From Weissella confusa (lineage in GTDB: Bacteria; Bacillota; Bacilli; Lactobacillales; Lactobacillaceae), in the NCBI GenBank assembly GCA_041871065.1, contig CP168942.1:1706501-1770500 (forward strand): a stretch of 64,000 bases of DNA, given 5' to 3'. A model generated the notes under the pieces. The model saw only the letters and a program-made list of their open reading frames with translations, did no database searches and was not told the DNA's origin. Below are positions 46,682 to 55,320 of this stretch, one piece after another (position 1 is the first letter of the stretch; every line of letters begins with the position of its first letter). Made by a program: the position numbers and the translations under genes.

Positions 46682-46909
46682 AAAAGCACTACCAGGGCGA
46701 ACCGTAGTAGCGCACGAACACTTGATTGGCGCCGTTAACGATTCACAATGAAGTCGGCTCCAGATTATAGGTAAGTGGGTGAATAAGTCAGCTTTAGCGG
46801 CTACTAAGTGAAATAGCTTGCCTCGCCGGCTTCCCGACATCCCCGAGCAATATGGTTGTAAAGCGACTACATATAGTAGGAATCATGCGTACGTCCAAGG
46901 AATTCGCAT
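46682..46909 (-). ncRNA. ssrS: Probable 6S RNA
   Basis: A ~295-base non-coding gap downstream of rarA holds a full transcription unit on the minus strand. It has a perfect TATAAT (46916-46921) and, ~200 bases on, a terminator stem GCGCTACTACGG-TTCG-CCCTGGTAGTGC with following T's (46682-46713). The two halves can pair in several short helices (for example CGCATGA with TCGTGCG), as in the rod-like 6S fold. 6S RNA sits next to rarA in other Firmicutes, as far as I recall. It would bind the main RNA polymerase in stationary phase. tmRNA, RNase P RNA and SRP RNA hallmarks are absent. Confidence 0.6.
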
Positions 46910-46947
46910 ACCGTTATTATACGCTTCCAAGTGTAAAAAAGCAGTAG

Positions 46948-48231
46948 TTAACGTAAACCATTTTTCTGAGCGTCACGCAACTTTTGGTACTGTTCCTTAT
47001 AGGCTTGCTCAACCTTAGAATTTCCCGCCGGCACGAAATAGTTGGCCCCATTAAGTTTATCTGGCAAATATTGTTGTGGTACCCAATCGCCGGGATGCCC
47101 GTGTGGATAAACGTATTCCACACCGTGCCCCAGTTTTTCAGCACCCTTGTAGTGCGCATCACGCAAATGATCCGGCACATCGCCAGTGCCACCCTTGCGC
47201 ACATCAGCCAACGCCGCATCGATTGCGGTATAGGCTGAATTCGACTTAGGCGACAATGCCAATTCAATCGTTGCATTGGCCAATGGAATACGCGCCTCCG
47301 GAAAGCCAAGTTTCTCAGCGGCTTCAATTGCGGTTACAGCACGCGCCGCAACCGCTGGATTTGCCAAGCCGATATCTTCGTAGGCAATCACACGCAAACG
47401 TCGCGCAATAATTGGCAAATCGCCTGCTTCAATCAAACGGGCCAAGTAGTGCAACGCAGCATCCGTATCACTACCACGAATCGACTTTTGCAAAGCGGAG
47501 ATAACATCATAGTGCCCATCCCCATCCTTGTCCGCCGTCAACGCTTTACGTTGCACCGTCTCTTCAACAATCGGTAACGTGATGTGCACCTTACCATCTT
47601 CACTTGGTGCCGTTGACTTAACTGCCAACTCCAAGCCATTCAACGCTGAACGCAAATCACCGTTCGTTGCATAAACCAATTGGCGCTCGGCCTCATCGTC
47701 CAGCACGGCATCGAAGTTACCTAAGCCGCGTTCCTTATCAGTCAACGCTCTTTGAATAGCCGTCTTCATGTCATCTTCAGACAACGGCTTTACTTCAAAG
47801 ATTTGCGTACGTGAACGAATGGCCGGCAAAATCGATAAGTACGGATTCTCCGTTGTGGCACCAATCAGCACGATGCGCCCACTCTCCAGGTGAGGCAACA
47901 AAAAATCTTGTTTCGTCTTATCCAGACGGTGAATTTCGTCTAGCAACAAGACAACCGTGCCAGACATCTTGGCTTCTTCAGCCACAATTTGTAGATCTTT
48001 CTTGCTATCCGTTGCCGCATTCAAAATACGGAACGCATACTTCGTTGACCCGGCAATGGCACTGGCGATACTCGTCTTACCCGTGCCTGGAGGGCCATAT
48101 AAAATCATCGACGACAGCATTTTAGCCGTCACCATGCGATTAATAATCTTCCCTTCACCAACTAGATGTTGTTGTCCAACAATTTCTTCGATGGTGCGAG
48201 GTCGCATGCGAAATGCTAATGGTTGTTGCAT
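46948..48231 (-). CDS. rarA: Replication-associated recombination protein RarA
   Basis: A 427-residue AAA+ ATPase (MgsA/WRNIP1 family) acting at stalled replication forks. Walker A GPPGTGKTS (residues ~46-54), Walker B LLLDEIHRLD, sensor 1 GATTENPY and the C-terminal tetramerisation region are all present. The GAGGAGG site and the 19-base gap to the upstream regulator gene suggest co-transcription. Confidence 0.95.
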   Translation of the reverse strand: MQQPLAFRMRPRTIEEIVGQQHLVGEGKIINRMVTAKMLSSMILYGPPGTGKTSIASAIAGSTKYAFRILNAATDSKKDLQIVAEEAKMSGTVVLLLDEIHRLDKTKQDFLLPHLESGRIVLIGATTENPYLSILPAIRSRTQIFEVKPLSEDDMKTAIQRALTDKERGLGNFDAVLDDEAERQLVYATNGDLRSALNGLELAVKSTAPSEDGKVHITLPIVEETVQRKALTADKDGDGHYDVISALQKSIRGSDTDAALHYLARLIEAGDLPIIARRLRVIAYEDIGLANPAVAARAVTAIEAAEKLGFPEARIPLANATIELALSPKSNSAYTAIDAALADVRKGGTGDVPDHLRDAHYKGAEKLGHGVEYVYPHGHPGDWVPQQYLPDKLNGANYFVPAGNSKVEQAYKEQYQKLRDAQKNGLR

Positions 48232-48250
48232 GCAAGCAACCTCCTCTCAT

Positions 48251-50083
48251 TTAAGCCTGACCTGGGTTTTCACGTTCAACTAAGGCTTGCAAAATTGTAC
48301 GGAAACGACCGACGGCTTCCGCATCACCCGTCATCGTTTGATAATCAACGATGTAATGGCTTAACAAACTAATCACCCGTTGTGGGTCATCAAAAATAAT
48401 GTCAAAAAAGTCGAGCATAATCCAGCGCCATTGCAACGCCAAACTACCATCACGTACCTGTTGCGCACCAAGTTGTCGTGACAACGTCGTATAGAAATGG
48501 ACCAGTTCGCGATTTTCAAGCAACGCTGCTCGGAATGTCGCTAACTCAAGCGCCTCTAACACGTTATCAAGCAAAGCATATGGGGCGTTTGTCTTCGTAT
48601 AGATAGTCTCAAATTGTCGCTGCCATACTTCTGTTTCCGCAACAGAGTTAATCCCTAGGATGCCGTACTTAATCAAGCGCAATTCACGTTCATGCCAGAC
48701 ATCTAAGCTCATCAACTCATCCATAATTTCGTGACCCAACGTTACCGCGTCATCCGATGTCAACCAACCTGGATAGTTTGCCATGCCATCCATTGCTCGG
48801 TATCTGAATGACACTTCCAAGTCACGACGACTCTTCGTGTGATCGTAATTATGCTTAGCCACTTCAGCCATGACGTGGTACATCCCCGGCGCTGTCAACT
48901 CTGGCGTATATTGCACCCAAGTTTCAGTCTCAGTGTTGATAAACTGACTGCTAATTGACGCATCCAAGTCAGCTGGAATCAAGCGCATCTGACGCATCAA
49001 GCATTCCAAATCACTAGAATGTAGCAAATCCGGATCCTTGTATGCGCGCTTTAGCTTATAGGCCGAAACGCCAACTGCCTCAATTTGCTCAACTGTGATA
49101 TTCTTACCATCCATAATCCATTTGAACAGCGTCCCAAAGTGATTGAAATACGGCAACTCCGTACCAGCCGCGAATACTGGAAAATGTTTGTCATCTGTAG
49201 CCGCTTGCCAATAGGTCTCACGTTCAGCGCGGTAAGCTTCCCAGACCTTGCGCAAATTCAAATCACTTGGCTCAAGTCCAATCGTAAGCGCTTGCTCACG
49301 TTCAGCTGCTTCCAACATGTTATTAACTATTCCATCAAGCATTGGATTCTCAAATGCTTCATCATCACGAACGTAAATTGCCAAACGCTTAAGCATCAGC
49401 AATTCAACCGTACCAGATGCGGTCGGTTGGTTAATAATCGCTTCCAGAATAAACCGTGTGTTTTCACGACTGCGATTTGACGGCACCATCAAAAACTTCT
49501 TAATGGCTTGAATATGCATCTGTGTTGCAATACCCCAAACATCGATTGGCAGGTATGTATTAAACATCGTAATTGTACGCACGTAGCGTTGGTAAACCAC
49601 CATAAAATCATCCGGATCCAACAGCGCCGCCAACAAACCGGCAATGTTCAATTCGATCAGCGTATAGTTCTCAGTTTCCAACAACATCGTTGTTAACTTC
49701 GTAACTGCGTCAAAATCGATAATGTTGCCCGTCGTACGAATATCTTGCACTAACTCAGCAGCCAACAAAGCGTAATCATCCGTTCCACCCGCTGCTACGA
49801 CCCGTTCGTTCTCAACGGCCTCAGCCAGTTCCGGTAATGACATCGCAAACAACGACACAATACTATATGGTCGAAGCAATGGCTTACCAACTGCTGCTGC
49901 CAACTCCGAAAACGTCATCGTCAACAGCGTTAGTACATCTGTTAATTCTTTTAATGAAAGCTCAGCCTCACCCACAGCAATGCGGTACCACCGCGATTTA
50001 CTGATACCCAGCTTTTCAATTTGTGCTACGCTGACGTTCTTATCTTGTCGAACATCATTGAGCACTTCACCATAACTTCTCAT
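48251..50083 (-). CDS. Double-length Rgg-like regulator with two tandem HTH-plus-helical-repeat modules
   Basis: A 610-residue protein, about twice the usual Rgg/GadR/MutR size (~290). Residues ~3-62 form an HTH region (YGEVLNDVRQDKNVSVAQIE) and ~95-300 a helical TPR-like domain. Residues ~315-380 repeat the HTH pattern (FGTLFKWIMDGKNITVEQIE; compare AQIEKLGIS with EQIEAVGVS), and ~400-610 form a second helical domain. This looks like an internal duplication giving a covalent pseudo-dimer. Whether the second HTH binds DNA is unclear. No short pheromone gene is visible beside it. Probably co-transcribed with yueI and rarA. Confidence 0.7.
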   Translation of the reverse strand: MRSYGEVLNDVRQDKNVSVAQIEKLGISKSRWYRIAVGEAELSLKELTDVLTLLTMTFSELAAAVGKPLLRPYSIVSLFAMSLPELAEAVENERVVAAGGTDDYALLAAELVQDIRTTGNIIDFDAVTKLTTMLLETENYTLIELNIAGLLAALLDPDDFMVVYQRYVRTITMFNTYLPIDVWGIATQMHIQAIKKFLMVPSNRSRENTRFILEAIINQPTASGTVELLMLKRLAIYVRDDEAFENPMLDGIVNNMLEAAEREQALTIGLEPSDLNLRKVWEAYRAERETYWQAATDDKHFPVFAAGTELPYFNHFGTLFKWIMDGKNITVEQIEAVGVSAYKLKRAYKDPDLLHSSDLECLMRQMRLIPADLDASISSQFINTETETWVQYTPELTAPGMYHVMAEVAKHNYDHTKSRRDLEVSFRYRAMDGMANYPGWLTSDDAVTLGHEIMDELMSLDVWHERELRLIKYGILGINSVAETEVWQRQFETIYTKTNAPYALLDNVLEALELATFRAALLENRELVHFYTTLSRQLGAQQVRDGSLALQWRWIMLDFFDIIFDDPQRVISLLSHYIVDYQTMTGDAEAVGRFRTILQALVERENPGQA

Positions 50084-50105
50084 CTACTCTCTCCTACCAA
50101 AAAGC

Positions 50106-50549
50106 TTACCCAAATAGCTTCTTGTACCAAGGCTTCTTTTCCGACGTGCTTGGTGTCGTCGTTGTTGCTGCAGGCGTTTCCGTCAACTTTACGATATCGA
50201 TTTGGTCAACGTTCACCGCTTCTTTAGCCGTGAAGACAGCCACCACGTCTGAACGATCAAACACATCGTCTGACTTTAACGTGAACCCAACGTGGCTCTT
50301 TGAGGCCAATTTAATATATGGCTCCAAGTCGTCCATAGGTAGGTGGCCATTCAATAGCAACGTCCCATCTGGGTGCGCTTTGAATTGCTTCTCCCATGTC
50401 GCCATGTAGGCTGGTTGTCCAAACGTTTCGCGAGTCTGCGCCGCATAAATGCGCTCGCGGAACGTTCCCAAGTAGTGGTTGCGTTCGTCAGGGTTAATTT
50501 GTGGCGTCCCGTATACCGCCGCTTGCATGTGTGGATCCATCTCAGGCAT
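50106..50549 (-). CDS. yueI: YueI family protein (DUF1694)
   Basis: A 147-residue cytosolic protein of the YueI/DUF1694 family. The hallmark PDERNHYLGTFRERI is at residues ~19-33. Function unknown. The ATG at 50549 with GGAGG upstream is preferred to an earlier start at 50603. A Thr-rich linker and the tail KKPWYKKLFG end the protein. Start of the unit that continues with the Rgg-like gene and rarA. Confidence 0.85.
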   Translation of the reverse strand: MPEMDPHMQAAVYGTPQINPDERNHYLGTFRERIYAAQTRETFGQPAYMATWEKQFKAHPDGTLLLNGHLPMDDLEPYIKLASKSHVGFTLKSDDVFDRSDVVAVFTAKEAVNVDQIDIVKLTETPAATTTTPSTSEKKPWYKKLFG

Positions 50550-50625
50550 GAGGGCTGTCCTCCAACTTTCTTTTAGTCCTTTAATTCTAACACATCTAGC
50601 CATTGTCCCGGATAAAACACAAAAA

Positions 50626-50652
50626 AGAGACGAGCAACATTAGCTCGTCTCT
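50626..50652 (-). terminator. Terminator after the small gene at 50667
   Basis: Perfect stem AGAGACGAGC / GCTCGTCTCT with T runs on the minus strand. Confidence 0.85.
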
Positions 50653-50666
50653 TTTTAGTAACTTTC

Positions 50667-50876
50667 TTACCCGAACATTAGTGTAGAAATTCCCGCTACA
50701 AAAACGTACATCATATATGCGCCGAAGATCCAGTGCAATGCATTAAACAACATTGGGAATGGTCGCAAGATGCGGTGGCCTGCAAAGTAAACCACCGTTG
50801 GTACGATCAAAATCAACGCAAATATTTCAAACCCCATTAGCCATGTGTTCGGTGCCATCGGCATCAAAAGTGTCAT
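50667..50876 (-). CDS. Small membrane protein of unknown function
   Basis: A 69-residue protein with two predicted membrane helices (residues ~14-34 and ~42-65). Not recognised. Its start overlaps the prfC stop by four bases (ATGA), so it is translationally coupled to prfC. Confidence 0.65.
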   Translation of the reverse strand: MTLLMPMAPNTWLMGFEIFALILIVPTVVYFAGHRILRPFPMLFNALHWIFGAYMMYVFVAGISTLMFG

Positions 50877-52444
50877 AGCTTTTCCTCCAAATCAACATCT
50901 GGGTACTTATCCTTAAACCAGCGTTCTGCGAATTGGTTTTCGAACAAGAATACTGGTTGCTCCGCACGGTCACGTACTAGCAAATTACGTGATGAAGCCA
51001 TGCGTGGATCAAGTTGCTCTGGGTTAATCCAGCGTGCAATCTTTGAACCCATTGGCTCCAAACTAACTTCCGTGTTGTATTCGTTTTCCATACGGAATTG
51101 GAAAACTTCGAATTGCAACGCACCAACGGCACCAAGGATATAATCCCCTGAATCCCAGGCCGTGTACATTTGAATTGTTCCTTCTTGAACCAATTGCGTC
51201 ACACCCTTGTGGAATGACTTTTGCTTCAAAACGTTCTTAGCGTGAACACGCATGAACAATTCAGGTGTAAACGTTGGCAACTCTTCAAATTCAACCGCCT
51301 TCTTACCGGCGAAAATCGTGTCACCGATTTGGAAGTTACCCGTGTCATAAACACCGATGATATCACCAGGATAAGCATTCTCAACGTTCTCACGCGTGTC
51401 AGCCATAAACTGCGTCACGTTAGACAAACGAATCTTCTTGTTCGTTCGTGCAAGCGTGACATCCATACCACGCTCAAACTCACCAGATACGATACGTACA
51501 AAGGCGATACGGTCACGGTGGTTAGGGTTCATGTTCGCTTGAATCTTGAAGACGAATCCTGAGAATTGCTCGTTACCAGGTTCAACTTGGTTACCATCAA
51601 CCGTGTTCTTAGCTGAAGGTGCTGGTGCGAATTGCATGTACGTTTGCAAGAACGTCTCAATTCCGAATCCTTGCAAGGCTGAACCGAAGAAGACTGGCGT
51701 CAACTCACCGTTCATAACGGCTTGCTCATCGAATTGGTTTCCGGCGTCCTTCAACATTTCGATTTCGTCGCGCGTTTCAGCCCAAAGTGGGTTGTCTTGC
51801 AACTTGTTTGGCTCTGCCAAATCAGTACCAGCTTCGTTCAAAGGCAAGAAACGAGCAGCTTCTGATTCTGGACGGAACACTTCGACATTGTTGTGATACA
51901 AATCAAACAACCCAGCCAAAATTTGTCCTGATCCAATTGGCCAATTCATTGGGTAGGCGTTGATTCCCAACGTTGACTCCAATTCATCAACCAAGTCCAA
52001 GGCATCGCGACCATCACGGTCCAACTTGTTGAAGAATGTAAAAATTGGAATGTGACGTTCACTAACAATTTCGAACAACTTCTTTGTTTGTGGCTCGATA
52101 CCCTTTGCAGAGTCGACCACCATGATAACTGAGTCAACAGCCATCAACGTACGGTACGTGTCTTCAGAGAAATCTTCGTGTCCTGGGGTGTCCAAGATAT
52201 TGATACGCTTACCGTCAAAATCAAATTGCAAAACAGATGATGTTACGGAAATTCCACGCGTTTGCTCAATTTCCATCCAGTCTGACTTTGCAAAGTTTCC
52301 CTTACGTCCCTTAACCGTTCCAGCTTCACGAACTACACCACCAAGCTTCAACAATTGCTCAGTGATCGTCGTCTTACCGGCGTCGGGGTGGGAAATAATC
52401 GCAAACGTGCGGCGCGTTTGCATTTCCTCTTGTAATGATGCCAT
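50873..52444 (-). CDS. prfC: Peptide chain release factor 3
   Basis: A 523-residue translational GTPase that recycles RF1/RF2 after termination. G1 is SHPDAGKTT (residues ~18-26), followed by DTPGHEDF (G3) and NKLDRD (G4); domains II and III follow at normal length. It has its own promoter, and the small membrane gene at 50667 is coupled behind it. Confidence 0.96.
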   Translation of the reverse strand: MASLQEEMQTRRTFAIISHPDAGKTTITEQLLKLGGVVREAGTVKGRKGNFAKSDWMEIEQTRGISVTSSVLQFDFDGKRINILDTPGHEDFSEDTYRTLMAVDSVIMVVDSAKGIEPQTKKLFEIVSERHIPIFTFFNKLDRDGRDALDLVDELESTLGINAYPMNWPIGSGQILAGLFDLYHNNVEVFRPESEAARFLPLNEAGTDLAEPNKLQDNPLWAETRDEIEMLKDAGNQFDEQAVMNGELTPVFFGSALQGFGIETFLQTYMQFAPAPSAKNTVDGNQVEPGNEQFSGFVFKIQANMNPNHRDRIAFVRIVSGEFERGMDVTLARTNKKIRLSNVTQFMADTRENVENAYPGDIIGVYDTGNFQIGDTIFAGKKAVEFEELPTFTPELFMRVHAKNVLKQKSFHKGVTQLVQEGTIQMYTAWDSGDYILGAVGALQFEVFQFRMENEYNTEVSLEPMGSKIARWINPEQLDPRMASSRNLLVRDRAEQPVFLFENQFAERWFKDKYPDVDLEEKL

Positions 52445-52501
52445 TTTTATCGCCTTAATTTCTTAATTTATTTAGTGATTCTTTAAAAATCTTAACAATT
52501 T

Positions 52502-52530
52502 AGTATAACGAAAAAACGGCTGTGATTCAA
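52502..52530 (-). promoter_or_regulatory. Promoter of prfC
   Basis: Minus strand TTGAAT (52525-52530), 17-base spacer, TATACT (52502-52507). The -35 lies inside the terminator hairpin of the upstream gene. Confidence 0.7.
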
Positions 52531-52543
52531 CACCACAACCGTT
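52515..52543 (-). terminator. Terminator after the gene at 52569
   Basis: Minus strand stem AACGGtTGTG / CACAgCCGTT followed by TTTTTT. Confidence 0.8.
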
Positions 52544-52568
52544 CTTATATACATTGTATTTTTATTGA

Positions 52569-53390
52569 TTACTTCTTTTTCCAGCCCATTTGGTCGGCGA
52601 CTTGTTCCATTGACAAAGCACCGTGACCATCGATGATTTTATTCATCGCAATTTGCATATCTTCAGCTGACACGTTGGCTACGTCATAACCCAAACCATC
52701 CCATTGACTACGGGCTGCGGCGACGTCTGCTGAATCCATTGGGCGATCACCAGGCACATCAACTGATTGTTGTGATTCTGAGTTCTTTTCGGCTTCCGCT
52801 TGTGATGAAGCGGCTGCTGAACTAGCAGCTGCAACTGATGAGGCGTATGATGCCGTCTTTGACGATGACGCTGCAATTGATTGTGAAGCTGCAATCGACG
52901 CTGCCTTTGATGAAGCTGATGCCATCGAAGCAGACACTGAAGCTGCCTTCAAAGATTCTGAAGCCGCCTTTGATGATGACGCTGCCTTCTTGGCTGAAAT
53001 TGATGATTCCTTGATTGACGCGCGGGTCGCCTTCACTTGGTTCATCGCAACCTTAATGTTCTTGTTCACAATGCCAACCGCATCGTCAACCGCTGTAGCA
53101 GACTTGTACAATGACAACGCCTCATGCCAGTCATGCTTATCAGCCTTCTTTTGGGCTGAAATCGCAATCTTCAATTGTTCAAGCGCCGTACGCCCTTCGA
53201 CAGAAACTTTGTCCTTTTGGGCAGCTTGATAATACGTCTTCGCTGACTCCCAGTCCTGTTCATTCAATGCAGCGTGGGCATTACGAATGTTCGCTTCGTA
53301 CCCCTTACCCTTGTTGAACGTTTGGTAGCCGAATACACCGGCCGCAAACGCCACGATTAATACAATGACGATAATAATCTTCTTTTTCAT
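52569..53390 (-). CDS. Membrane-anchored protein with Ser/Ala-rich stalk, function unknown
   Basis: A 273-residue protein with one N-terminal membrane helix (residues ~4-22). A TPR-like helical domain (~30-125, with two YYQAAQ/LYKSAT-type repeats) is followed by a long Ser/Ala-rich helix or stalk (~130-205, many AASSS units). A small C-terminal domain (~215-273, ending MGWKKK) closes it. The stalk composition resembles the middle of the giant LRR protein at 31770. The C-terminal part is probably outside the cell. Monocistronic. Confidence 0.7.
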   Translation of the reverse strand: MKKKIIIVIVLIVAFAAGVFGYQTFNKGKGYEANIRNAHAALNEQDWESAKTYYQAAQKDKVSVEGRTALEQLKIAISAQKKADKHDWHEALSLYKSATAVDDAVGIVNKNIKVAMNQVKATRASIKESSISAKKAASSSKAASESLKAASVSASMASASSKAASIAASQSIAASSSKTASYASSVAAASSAAASSQAEAEKNSESQQSVDVPGDRPMDSADVAAARSQWDGLGYDVANVSAEDMQIAMNKIIDGHGALSMEQVADQMGWKKK

Positions 53391-53427
53391 TTTATTCCCC
53401 TATTACGCTATTAGGTCCATTATAAAG

Positions 53428-53469
53428 GAAAAGCAATGTCCCTGGATAGTCCAAGTGACATTGCTTTTC
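53428..53469 (-). terminator. Terminator after ntdP
   Basis: Perfect 13-base stem GAAAAGCAATGTC / GACATTGCTTTTC on the minus strand, between ntdP and the 52569 gene; a TATAAT for the next gene begins right behind it. Confidence 0.75.
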
Positions 53470-53485
53470 AAAAAACATATTGCGA

Positions 53486-54037
53486 CTAACGATCACTGCG
53501 ACGCTTGATTTCCAAGTATCTGCGATACCACAAGTCGATGTACTCGTCCGAAAATGGGCCCTGATGCTTATTGATCCAATCAACTAGGATTTTGACATGC
53601 TCCTTTACGATAAAATCAATGTCTGCTGGGTATTGCCATTGTGCTTTGTGTAACTCATATTCGTCCGTATCAAGAAGACGCTTCTCACCATCTGGAAAAA
53701 CCTTCACATCCAAATCGTAGTCCACATACTTCAAGGCTTCTTTATCTAAAACAAACGGAGAAGCTAAATTACAGTAATAAGACACCCCATTATCTCGTAT
53801 CATCGCGACGATGTTGAACCAATACTTACGGTGAAAATACACAATCGCTGGCTCACGTGTCACCCAACGACGACCGTCATCTTCGGTCACCAATGTGTGA
53901 TCATTCAGCCCAATGATGGCATTTTCACTCGTTTTTAGCACCATCGTATCACGCCAAGTTCGGTGCAAACTGCCGTCGTGCTTGTAGCTCTTAATCGTAA
54001 TAAAATCGCCTTCCCGTGGGAGTCGACTATCTTTCAT
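53486..54037 (-). CDS. ntdP: Nucleoside tri-/diphosphate phosphatase (Ntdp, DUF402)
   Basis: A 183-residue DUF402 protein closely following the layout of B. subtilis YgaC and S. aureus Ntdp, which hydrolyse NTPs and NDPs. Shared stretches include [33 protein letters not shown] and [14 protein letters not shown] with the metal-binding Asp residues. The ATG at 54037 is preferred to one at 54067. Confidence 0.92.
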   Translation of the reverse strand: MKDSRLPREGDFITIKSYKHDGSLHRTWRDTMVLKTSENAIIGLNDHTLVTEDDGRRWVTREPAIVYFHRKYWFNIVAMIRDNGVSYYCNLASPFVLDKEALKYVDYDLDVKVFPDGEKRLLDTDEYELHKAQWQYPADIDFIVKEHVKILVDWINKHQGPFSDEYIDLWYRRYLEIKRRSDR

Positions 54038-54119
54038 TTTTGAGCCCTTTTTACGGCCTTTCACCAAATTTATTCTTCTTCATTGTATCACGCGAAACAA
54101 TGAAGCGAAACGGTGATTT

Positions 54120-55167
54120 CTAACGATACTTCTTAAGGCCAGCAAACTTAACTAGCAACACAATAATCCCGATGACAAAAATTGCCACCACAATCGCCAA
54201 TAGTGTGTCTAACCATGACCACTTCTTTTGTTGCTTAACCGTTGTCTCGTTCGCTTTAACGTTAACCTTTGTTTGCCAGTGCTTCACGTACTCACGTTTG
54301 TCACTAACCTTATCAACGTAATCGCCAGTGGCACTGTCGCGAATCCAACGCGCCGTAACCTTAACGGTGTACTTGCCAGATGGCAAACCTTCCTTCTTCA
54401 GGTTAATTGGCCACGTCATGTTTGAGTACGGCGCCATCGTTAGACCCATACGATCATCGTACAATACAATCTTGCCCGACTTATCGATAACTTCAGACGT
54501 CAGACGCATCGTGTTGACGAAATTACCATTTGGATTGCGAATCACAACCCCAAAGGCCGCTTCTTGTTAATCATTTCAAGCTTGGCTGACTCAAACTGCG
54601 GCTTAGCAGTTGGTAACGTCTCTTGATTTCGAATAAACACACCAATGGTCTTATCACCGTCGTAATACCTTGGCGATCACTTTGGTCAACCTTCTTCACA
54701 GCAACATCACCACGTGGCGCAATCTTAATACCACCGGCCAGCAAACCTGACCAAGCCTTTGCCGGGGCCGTCAATTGGACGTTAAAGTCAGTGTCAGCTT
54801 TGGCTTTTGCCGTCACCGTGCTTGGAATTTGCATATCTTCACCAATTTGTTCTGGCAAAGACGCATCGAACGTTGTGTTCGCCGCCGTGTAATTAACCGC
54901 ACCCTTCACGGTTGTCTTAGCGGTTCCCTTACTGATATCAAATTCAATATCCTTATCAGTATGATTTGTAATGACAAATGTCATTTCTTGGTGTTGGCCA
55001 GGCGCCAATACCATGTCGAATGCCTCTGTGTGATTTCCCACAATCTGAGTGCTTGGAATCAAGGCGTGCACCTCGTAATCGGCTACATCCGCATGAACAA
55101 TCGTCTGTAGCCCCATTAATAATCCAAGACCGCTTACAAGGGCTCCTAAAACTTTTTTGCTAATCAT
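54120..55167 (-). pseudogene. DUF916/DUF3324 WxL-binding protein gene broken by two frameshifts
   Basis: The first ~165 codons (from the ATG at 55167) give a signal peptide and a DUF916 domain (YEVHALIPSTQIVGN). Near 54668 one base is missing (GGTATTAC for GGTTATTAC), and the match continues in another frame (YYDGDKTIGVFIRNQ..). Near 54563 another base is missing in an A run, and the match resumes as AAFGVVIRNPNGNFVN with the DUF3324 domain, a membrane helix and the short tail KFAGLKKYR to the stop at 54120. The repaired protein would be ~350 residues. No WxL gene is next to it; it lies behind the giant MucBP gene. Confidence 0.85.
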
Positions 55168-55254
55168 TCTTCTTTTCCCTATCAAACGCGCAACTACCCA
55201 CTTTTACACTTACAATTATACAGTAAATTCCTACATTATGCGTAACTTTTCACA

Positions 55255-55300
55255 ATGAAAAGGCCCCAGTCGACGTTATGGTCAGTTGGGACCTTTCATT
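55255..55300 (-). terminator. Terminator after the MucBP giant
   Basis: Minus strand stem AAAGGtCCCAaCTGAC / GTCgACTGgGGCCTTTT, resembling in sequence the kimA terminator at 9706. Confidence 0.75.
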
Positions 55301-55320
55301 TACCTTACCACTAATAAATT

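Noticed and set aside
46660..46947. tmRNA, RNase P RNA or SRP RNA in the rarA-downstream gap
   Set aside because: No tag reading frame or tRNA-like TTCGA arm, no RNase P core sequence, and no GGAAGCAGC-type SRP core were seen; 6S fits better.
50084..50105. Short pheromone (SHP-type) gene next to the Rgg-like regulator
   Set aside because: The gaps on both sides are about 20 bases and hold only ribosome sites.
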